Below, in pieces: positions 56,672 to 64,000 of a stretch of 64,000 bases of DNA (positions are counted from its first letter, which is position 1; each line of letters opens with the position of its first letter). The translations under genes were made by a program, and so were the position numbers. The DNA comes from Cyanophora paradoxa (Eukaryota > Glaucocystophyceae > Cyanophorales > Cyanophoraceae). The stretch is from NCBI GenBank assembly GCA_004431415.1, contig QPMI01000439.1, forward strand, positions 310,001 to 374,000, written 5' to 3'. The notes under the pieces are model-generated. The model had not been told where the DNA came from. It worked only from the letters and a program-made list of their open reading frames with translations, and made no database searches.

Positions 56672-57736
56672 TTACGCCTCGCGAGCAATAGCCTTTTCCG
56701 CCTGCAGAGAGCTTCAGAACTAAGCGGCAAAGACAAGAACAAGAAGAAGAAGATCGGTCACCTGCTGGAAGAGCTGCTGCACGCGCGCCTTGAGCTTCTT
56801 GGGCAGGGGACGGTTCGGGCCGTAGTTGTTGTAGTGACCGGCAAGAGAGTTCACGATGGTGCTCATGGTGGAGAAGGACGCGCGGGCGAGCGCCTGCGCG
56901 CGAGGGTCATCAGCGAGTGTGGCCCGCTAAGACATCGATCGCCCCCGCGCTCTCTCGGACGGCTAAGCGTAGCTAAGAACGTGGCAGCGATCTCCGGCGC
57001 GCAGAGTGTCAACGCGATGCGCGGAATGCACCTTCTCATCGCGGCGGTACCGCGAGGCGTAGTCATTCATGAGCTTGCGCGTCTTGGCAATCTTGTCCTG
57101 GTCGAGGCCAGCCTCAACGGTGGTCTGCATCCAGTAGAGCATGCCTGCGCCGCACGCACATGTCAGCCGTGACGGCACTCAGCGCAATGGAGTGGCGGGC
57201 GGCTAGGAGCGGGAGGCGCGGTCCCGTTGTTTTCGGATCGTGGAAGTCATTCTAATGACGAGCCCCTGGCATGGAGGGCGCCTACCCCGGAAGCGGGTCC
57301 CCGCACGTGCGCACCACGGGTGTCCTCGATGTAGTCACGGCCCTTGATCTCAAAATCAGTTCCGTAGACCTTGCCAGTCGGAGCCGCGGCCTCGTCGTCG
57401 TCGGCCCGGACGGCGGACGGGGCGATGGAGAAGCCCGCGGTGGCGGCGGCCAGCGCGAAGGCCTGGAGCATGCTACGCCGGCTCACGCCCTCCTCTGTAC
57501 GTTCCTAGACGTGAGATCGGAGTTTCGAACGTCGTCTGCGGTTGGCGAGACTCACCCTGCTGCGCCCGGACCTCGAAGTGCACGGGGGACGCTTCGAAGG
57601 CACGCGACGAGGTGGGTCGGAAGGCGCCCAGCTGGGCGGGAGCGGCCTTCTGCACGAACTGGCTGCACAGCGGAGACCGGACGTCCGGCGTCGCGGGCGC
57701 GCGGAGGGCGACGGCGGCTGTGCAGGTGAAAGCCAT
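56672..57736 (-). CDS. PSB27: Photosystem II assembly protein Psb27
   Basis: Five exons (57556-57736, 57315-57494, 57032-57144, 56762-56893, 56672-56701) give 211 residues. The leader is bipartite. A plastid transit-like region ends near FEVRAQQ. A thylakoid signal with twin arginines follows (VSRRSMLQAFALAAATAGFS ... APSAVRAD). The mature domain matches Psb27: KVYGTDFEIKGRDYIEDTRG, LMNDYASRYRRDEK, FSTMSTIVNSLAGHYNNYGP and NRPLPKKLKARVQQLFQQAE. Psb27 binds CP43 on the lumenal side during assembly and repair of PSII. The last exon is only 30 nt (AEKAIAREA and stop). Reading through the last donor instead would give a hydrophobic tail, which is why the spliced end is preferred. All donors are GT. 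Confidence 0.92.
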
Positions 57737-58684
57737 GTCTGCGATCGGTGCTGCTGTCCGAGAACACTGCGTTGGGAGCGTCCCAGTAAGAGTGAGGCGA
57801 CGACTGGGAGAGGCACGCGGCTCACCTGCAATCACGCTTCCCACCTGGGTAACGAATTTCGCGACCGTTGCTAACTGGCCGAATTTGATCGATGCGTCCT
57901 TGCGGCTGCCAGCTAGCGCTGCATACCTAGACTGACGCGTACGTGCACGTGATCATGAGTTCTCGATTGCGAGCTAGCGTTCGGCGCGGCGCGCGGGCCC
58001 GGGGGATCCGGATATCGATCCTCTGGGCCCGGCGCGCGCGGCGGCCATCGATACTGCAGCTGCGCCGGCGACTCCGAGGCTCGGCGATGATCGGATCGCG
58101 ATATCATAGTATGCGAACTCTTTGTGATGCCATGATGACCCGTAGCCCAGGCGCCGGCCACGAAGCCACGCGTACGCGCACCCCTAGGCCTAGGCCTGCC
58201 CGTGTTCGAGCTCCGCTAGTCACTAGCTATATTACTGATCATGATTAGTCCTCGGTCCGCCCCCGGAGGCCGCCGGGCCGTTGTGCAGGCGAAGCTCGGA
58301 TCGGGAAATCAATATTAATTCACGTGGAATGCCAGCCTAACGTATTACTAAAGGTACACTGTAAAACAAAATCGGATAGGATAGAAATTCTGCATGATAT
58401 GGAACCAACCTGCTAGACAGAAGGGGGGCCAAAATGCATCACGATGCCAGGAAAATACATTCACAGTCTGGACGGATGCCAATATCGATCTGCCGGAAAC
58501 GCTGTCTCTAAATAATCAGCAAGAATACGATTGTATGCTATCGTACAGTTGATATCTCGCACTGCATGGGCGGCTCAAAATTGACTCGTGATTGGACGAG
58601 ATTACCTCCCTAGGCTAAAAAAGACAGCGCTAGTGGAGGAAGTAGGTTTTAGCTACAGGAGGATAAGAAGGCGCCGGGCTGGCT
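57737..58684. other. Intergenic
   Basis: No gene was recognised. 58300-58600 is noticeably lower in GC. 57940-58260 has many palindromic hexamers. Confidence 0.5.
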
Positions 58685-60001
58685 CTACGATGCCAGAACC
58701 TGGCGCGCCACGAGGACCCGCGCCGAGGCGGGCAGGGAATGCATCCATATATCCTTCGCAAGGCCGTGGAGCGCGGCTTCGGATGTGGGGACGGCCCTTG
58801 TTGCGCTCGTCGGGCGGGGGGAGGCGGCGCCGGAGCAGCAGAGGGCGGGCGAGTGGGGGGAGCACTGGCACGAAACCTCCGGGTCCTGCGTGATGTCCGA
58901 CGCTGCCGGGGACGAACCGCCCGAGGAACAGTAGGACCGCTGCTCGACCAGGGCCGCCCGCGGCCCGTTTGCTGCCGCGACGGCCGCCGCGGCCGCTGCC
59001 GCGATCGCGGCTGCTGCGACGGCTGTGGAGAAGAAGGATACGGGAGTGGGGCAGGCGGCGGCGGCGGCCGTTGCGGGGATGAGGGCGGGGAGGAGGAGCG
59101 AGGAGGACGAGGGGATGGACATCATGGAAGCCTCCGTGGGAGCGGAGGAGGCGCGGGACGAGGCAAGGGAATCGATATCGCAGACGGCGAGGATGCCGGC
59201 CTCCGTCGGGTCCGGCTGCTGCAGGGCGTCGTAGTACAGCGCGAACTCGTCCGGAGACAGGACAAGGTCGAAGCGGATCAAGAAGAGGAACTCTGCGAGG
59301 CGGGGCTCCGTCAGCGGACGCCCCAGAGCGCATGAATCGATATCAGAAGGGCGAACCGAGCTCGAGCGCGTTCATTTCCTGCAGGGGCACGCCCCCTATC
59401 CGCGCGAAATACGAATTGCTGTCAAAGAAGTCGTCCACGAACTTTGTTGCGCACAGCAGCGCTGCAAGGAAAAGCCTGCGCGCAGGTCGAGTCAGTACAC
59501 TGAAGAGGCCGAACGGGGCGAGTGATGTCAGGCGGCCGCGCACCGGTGGACGGTGAGGGGAGTGACTTGAACGACCCTCCGCTGTATCAACCGGTCCACG
59601 TACGCAAAGGCCACCAGGAAGGACTCGCTGCTGCAATGCGAATACCTGCGTACACGAGGATAAGCAAACGCACATGCGCAAGAGACCAACGTGACAGGGA
59701 GAACGCACTTCCTGAACCGGGAGACATACTCGGGGAAGGAGATCGGAGGCAGTACTGAGGAGTGGAAGAGCGACACCGGGCCCTCCAAGATGCAGACCGG
59801 TGCCGGCTCCTCGCGGGTCTCGTTCGCTGCTGCCACCAAAATTGATGCGATCGACGCCATGACACGATCCTCGGCTGTCGGGGTGCTCGGCCCCGAGGAC
59901 CGAGGCTCGTCATCGGAACTGCTCGCCATGGCGCACTCGGCAACGACGCGGGGACGCCGGGTTTCGAGCGCTGCCAGATCTCTGGAGCTGGGGCGCTTCA
60001 T
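58685..60001 (-). CDS. PHO80-like / U-type cyclin
   Basis: Four exons (59709-60001, 59544-59645, 59357-59475, 58685-59292) give 373 residues in phase. The cyclin box spans about residues 45-190: ASILVAAANET, PPISFPEYVSRFRKY, ESFLVAFAYVDRLIQRR, LTVHRLFLAALLCATKFVDD, SNSYFARIGGVPLQEMNALE and LEFLFLIRFDLVLSPDEFAL. This is the signature of PHO80/PREG1-type cyclins (plant CYCU/P), which activate PHO85/CDKA-like kinases in phosphate signalling and cell-cycle control. The C-terminal 170 residues are a low-complexity Ala/Ser/Pro tail of unknown role, long for the family. The start is the ATG giving MKRPSSRD, with a Ser/Pro-rich preamble. All donors are GT. Confidence 0.9.
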
Positions 60002-62606
60002 CTGTGCTGCGAGGGAGCGCGCTGGGCTGCTTATGTGCTTCGCTTTGTTATGAGACTGCTAGGAATGAACTGTTTGCTGCAGTTGTCGCCCGTCCCCTGG
60101 ACTTGTCTCCCACGCGCGCTACACCTGCAGGGCCACGCATTTTCCCGATCGTAGCTTCCTGTACCCCGTAAAGGTCCCACGGGGATTGGCCGGAGAACCC
60201 GTGCACAGACAATACGTACCCCCTTAGCATCTCGGGATCCGATTTCCTTAGCATCCCGGGGAGGCCGCGATCGGCCCCTCGGCGGGCCTCGCCTCCAACG
60301 CTAGGCGCGATGTAAGCTTAGGGCTCTAGATCTCCAGACCGTCGTTCGCGGATCGAATCGTCGCCGCGGTGACGGCCTTAAGCGTCGTACGCGCGCGTAC
60401 GCGTATTCTGTATACGCTGCGCGCGGCGCGCGCGTTGCGGCCGACGCTAGCTAGCTATACCCGGCGTTGCGATCGTTTTGGGATGCTGCGCGCGTATACG
60501 TACGCGTGGTGCGACAGTCGTGGCAGCCACCATGTGCATGCTGGCGCCATGAGCTGGAGGCAGGCATGCCCGCCATGAGGCAGCTACCAGGGCTGACCGC
60601 GGCCGAGCACGAACGAACCACGGTACGCGCGAGCCGACGCCGTCGCGCGCCGGTGCCCGCTCCAAGTATACGCGCGCGCGAAGCTAAACTAGACTGGCCC
60701 AGCGCAGCTCCGCCGACGCTCGCGCTGGCTCTGGACCTGCAGCTGCTGGCGCTGGCGCCGGCCGCGGCCCGGCGGATATATGCCGCGGGGGCGCCGCCTC
60801 GCGCCTGACCACGCACCGCATGCTCAGCTATAGCTATAGCACCCGCTGAGCGTACGCGTACGTCCACCGCAGCGCTCTGTCTCTGCCCGCCTGCGGCTCT
60901 GTCTCCACGTGCACCTCTTCCAGGCTTATGATCAGCAGGCTCATTCTTCGTCTCCAACTCCTCGCGGTTGTGCCTGTTGAGCTCTGCACGTACGTGGCTT
61001 TCTTCAACGCGCGCGCACGCCTGGCACGTGCACGAGCCTCAGGCGCCCTAGCTATATAGCGCGCAAGCGCTGTAGGCATCCCATATGCATTCGCGCGCGC
61101 GCGCGCGCGTGGGGCCCGCTTTCCGGGATCCCGGTCCCGGCGGCCTGCGATGCCCCCGCCCGCTGACCTGCAGGCCCCAGCCGCCAACAGCAAACCTGAT
61201 GCGCGGGCGCTGCGCCGCGGCGCGCCTCATCGGAGGCTGGCCTGCAGCTGCGCGGCGGAAGGAGCGGCACGTGCACAGCCGCAGCGCCGGGCGCGAGGCG
61301 ATCAGCGGGCCAGGCTGACGCAACGGCCCTAGTTGATGCGCGTCAGCACATGCCCCTCCGAGGCTCTGTCTCGGCGCGCGGGCCCTCGCCGAGTCGCGGC
61401 CGGCGGCGCACTATCCGCCGCCCCGCGATCGCGAACTTCGGAAATCCAAGCTCTGCTAGCGCTGAGAGACGTCCCCGGCCCCGAAGCTCTCTCCGGCGCA
61501 GCTTGGCTTTGGTGCTGGTCCGGTTACCCTCTTACCCCCTTCGAAAGGTGCAGCCCAGGGGCCCGCCGGCTCGCCGTCTCCCCCCCTCCGAGGCTCCCCC
61601 CGCCAGCGCTAGCGGCGTTCAGCCGTTGGCCATGGCCATGGTTTCCCGCGGATCGGAAGGGTCGCGGTCTCCGGGAGGCACTTGGCCGCCCGGCCGGCGT
61701 CGGCGCGAGCGGAAAGCACCGCACCGCGAGGCGGCTCGGCTCCGGACCCAAGCCCTGGCCCCGGCGGCCGCGCTTTGAAGCTTAAGGCCCCTGCGGTGGC
61801 GGCGGCCCCACCGCTTCCGTGGCCGTACCGCGAATGCTACGGCGTAACACCCTCCCCCTCCCCCCTCCCCCCCCCCCCCTCCCCCCTTCCCCGCTGCCGC
61901 TCCAGCGACTGGGGCGCATGCAGGGTGCGGAGCCGACGAATTCGAAACAGCCTTCCTGGAGTCCTCCTCCAGCCCCGGCCCCGGCCCGCTCCTCCTCTCG
62001 GGGGCGGGGAGGGGGCGCGGCGGGGGAGAGGAGAGGAGCGAGTTAATAGTATAGTTAATTCAGACAGCTATATAGCTAACTTATAGCGGCACCCCAAACG
62101 TTAACGCGTACGGCCGCTGTGCGGGAGGCAAGTCCCTTTAGCTAGGCTTTCAGCTCGCGATCATCGGATCTGTAGCTAGGCTTTCAGCTCGCATCCGTAG
62201 CTACCAAGCTCGAATACATATACTAAACTTTGAATCAAGCATAGCCTGAATAATCGAGGGCTACAAGTGGCGAGCCTCGGGAGGGGACGGCGCCAGGAGT
62301 ACAATTGAAGTGAGTAGGGGCAGCTGCGCATGCAGAGACGCAGGTGACTTGAGCTAAGGCCACGGGGCGGCCAAGGCGGGAAAAGACGGATAATTTGATG
62401 GAGCTTCGACGTCGGCCGGCCATGGAGAGGCACGGCAAGATTGAAGGTCGGGCGCATGTGCATAGGGCGAGCGGAAGGCGGAGGCATTGCCAGAGGAGCC
62501 TCCGAGAGGAGAGCCGCTGAGCTGTAAAACTAGGGCGGAGCGCAGCTTCTCGCGGCTCCACGGAAGAGTGTCGCAGTGCGCGGCTCCACGCAAGAGTGTC
62601 GCCGTG
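60002..62606. other. Long intergenic region
   Basis: No gene was recognised in 2.6 kb. There are readable fragments (for example minus strand 60240-60130) without support. A 20-bp direct repeat (TAGCTAGGCTTTCAGCTCGC) lies at 62139-62158 and 62173-62192. Alternating CG purine-pyrimidine runs occur near 60390-60440 and 61090-61110. Confidence 0.5.
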
Positions 62607-63603
62607 CTAGATGTCGACGATCACGTAGATGTCGGTGCGCTCGTCCTTCTCGTGCACCTGCGCGCGGGCGTGTGGTAAGAAGGCGGCGTGCGACGGGGCG
62701 CGGCGCGCGAGGGGCGAGAGGGGCGCGGCGCGCGAGGGGCGAGAGCGGCGCCGGCAACGACGCGCCTGCATGGCTGAGTACGTGATTGCCTTGACCTCCG
62801 TCCCCACGCTGTGCTTGCTGCGGTCGTAGGTCTCGCCTTGGCTGCGGCGGGCGGTGCGCTTGAGCCAGGGTACTGCAGAAGAACATGAGAGGGCGAGGAT
62901 GGCAGGCCGGGCGCACGCGTGGGCAGTGATCGTCCAGTTCTCGCGGTCGAACTCGACGACGCGAATGTACTTCGCGACGAAGAACTCGGTCGAGAAGATG
63001 AACAGAAACTCATCCATTATGGCGAACAGCATGGAGAACATGTCGTGGCCTGCACGCGCGCGTCGCACGGGGCGCGGAGCGGCTTGGGGCGGGCGCGCGG
63101 ACCAGACGCCGTCACAGTGCGGGTCAGGCTTCCGTCGATCTCCACCAGGTCGAGGTCAGTGATGTAATTCATCATGGCGATGATCACAGAAGCGATGGCT
63201 TCCTCCGTTGTTGCGCCCCCTGAGCGTGGTCATGTGAGCGCGGTCGGCGTCACAAGCGTTGCGGGGCCGGGACGAGCGGGGCGCGTACAAGAATGCAGCT
63301 GTATATCCGCAGTGTGGTCTAGATCTGCCGGGGAGATGTTAGGACTTGGGCAAGCGGACCCGCGACGCGCTGCAGCGCCGAAGACACCGGGCCGCAGAGC
63401 GCACACTCATAGTGATGCTCCGTGGGCGCATCCGGAATCGTTGCGCCGCTAGGGCCCTTCCCGCCAGTCTCCGCGACGTCGCCTGCCTCGCCCGCCGGCA
63501 CGTCCACTTCCTCCGAGTCGGCAGGCTCGCCGGCGCGCTCGGGCGTGCTGGCACGCACGCGCTTGACGCGTGGGGGGCGCTGAGGCAGCGGGGCACTCTC
63601 CAT
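62607..63603 (-). CDS. Archease
   Basis: Six exons (63405-63603, 63289-63324, 63103-63219, 62917-63049, 62766-62841, 62607-62657) sum to 203 residues. After an acidic N-terminal extension of about 60 residues, the archease fold is complete: HHYEYLDHTADIQLHSWGAT, EAIASVIIAMMNYITDLD, HDMFSMLFAIMDEFLFIFST, YIRVVEFDRENWTITAHAQG, KHSVGTEVKAITYSAMQVHE and the C-terminal IYVIVDI. The metal-binding acidic residues (HTAD near the start, the C-terminal Asp) are present. Archease activates the RtcB tRNA ligase by promoting its guanylylation, serving tRNA splicing and, in animals, XBP1 splicing. The penultimate intron has a GC donor (CAG|GCGCGT, 62765). The last exon is only 17 codons. Confidence 0.94.
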
Positions 63604-63799
63604 GTGCCGGAAAGCTCTAGTGTCAGACGAGTGAAGTTCTTGGGGTACTATCCACGAGTGGTCGGGGTACAGTGCCGTACCAGTGGAGCGCTAAATGGCC
63701 TGCAGTTGGGCGGACAGCGCAACGCTGCTGCTCAGACCATTACCCCGCCCCCGCAGTGCTAATCTCGCATCCCCGACCGCGTTCGCCGCTTGCTGCAGC
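63604..63799. promoter_or_regulatory. Bidirectional promoter region
   Basis: 196 bp lie between the divergent starts of archease (-) and the lipase-like gene (+). No TATA element is seen. Shared control is inferred from spacing only. Confidence 0.35.
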
Positions 63800-64000
63800 A
63801 TGGACCCCGCCCAGCGCCAGCCGAGAGTCCGCCGCCAGGCCGGCGGCAGCACCGCGTCGGCAGACGCGCCCGCCAAGACCGATCGGACAGCCGGCACCAG
63901 CGCTGCTAGCAGCTCGACCCCGGCGCCCAAGTCGCCCGAGCACCTCTTTGTTTTCGTGCACGGCCTGGTGAGCGCTTCATATTCATGACTGATTTGAATC
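63800..64000 (+). CDS. DUF676-type serine esterase, 5' end only
   Basis: An ATG at 63800 opens a 56-codon first exon. A Ser/Ala/Pro-rich leader is followed by SPEHLFVFVHGL and a GTGAGC donor at 63968. HLFVFVHGL is the typical first strand and oxyanion-loop region of DUF676 (ROG1-like) putative lipases. The catalytic serine would lie beyond the window. Family assignment rests on this short motif alone. Confidence 0.55.

Overview
This window looks like nuclear DNA from a flagellated, photosynthetic, single-celled eukaryote. Protein reading is broken into many short exons with consistent donor and acceptor phases. There is a nuclear Psb27 with a plastid-type leader, a RIIa/radial-spoke-type protein and a probable ciliary protein. 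The Psb27 leader resembles a simple green-type transit peptide, so a GC-rich green flagellate is my best guess (inference). Most of the window is very GC-rich, with G- and C-tract-rich introns. The exceptions are the 22.3-28.1 kb and 36.6-41.0 kb genes and several intergenic stretches. No rRNA, tRNA, CRISPR array, transposase or reverse transcriptase was recognised.

Layout. 0.5-6.3 kb: two uncharacterised genes. 6.3-8.1 kb: a large imperfect palindrome carrying two divergent copies of a small putative zinc-binding gene, one truncated. 9.3-11.4 kb: F-box/leucine-rich protein (-). 11.7-15.0 kb: hormone-sensitive-lipase-like esterase (-), head to head with VPS37 (+, 15.1-16.7 kb). 17.5-21.2 kb: YtcJ-like amidohydrolase (+). 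22.3-28.1 kb: lower-GC secreted or membrane protein ending in a phage-type (GH24) lysozyme domain (-). 30.3-32.1 kb: probable ciliary protein (-). 33.1-35.6 kb: RUS/DUF647 protein (+). 36.6-41.1 kb: a protein (-) that reads as dynamin GTPase, EH domain, proline-rich linker, TIR domain. 42.5-47.5 kb: DNAJC3/P58IPK (-). 47.7-48.8 kb: RSP11/ropporin-like (+). 49.4-53.4 kb: bestrophin (-). 53.9-56.2 kb: type I metacaspase (+). 56.7-57.7 kb: Psb27 (-). 58.7-60.0 kb: PHO80/U-type cyclin (-). 62.6-63.6 kb: archease (-). 63.8 kb to the end: start of a DUF676-type lipase (+).

Functionally these are mostly unlinked cell-biology genes (ESCRT sorting, ER folding, lipid and ion handling, cell-cycle control, programmed death, tRNA ligation, photosystem assembly, cilia) rather than an operon-like system. 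Several adjacent genes are divergent with very short spacers (61, 224 and 196 bp), suggesting shared bidirectional promoters.

Three things stand out. First is the dynamin-EH-TIR fusion, a candidate new membrane/innate-immunity protein. Second is an unusually high share of GC-AG introns, about 17 of roughly 140 by my hand count. Third is repeated 'echoing' of exon 3' edges plus their donor site inside the following intron, at five loci. All exon joins were made by eye from reading frame and splice phase. Six genes sum exactly to whole codons (VPS37, amidohydrolase, RSP11, metacaspase, Psb27, archease), as do the cyclin and the zinc protein.
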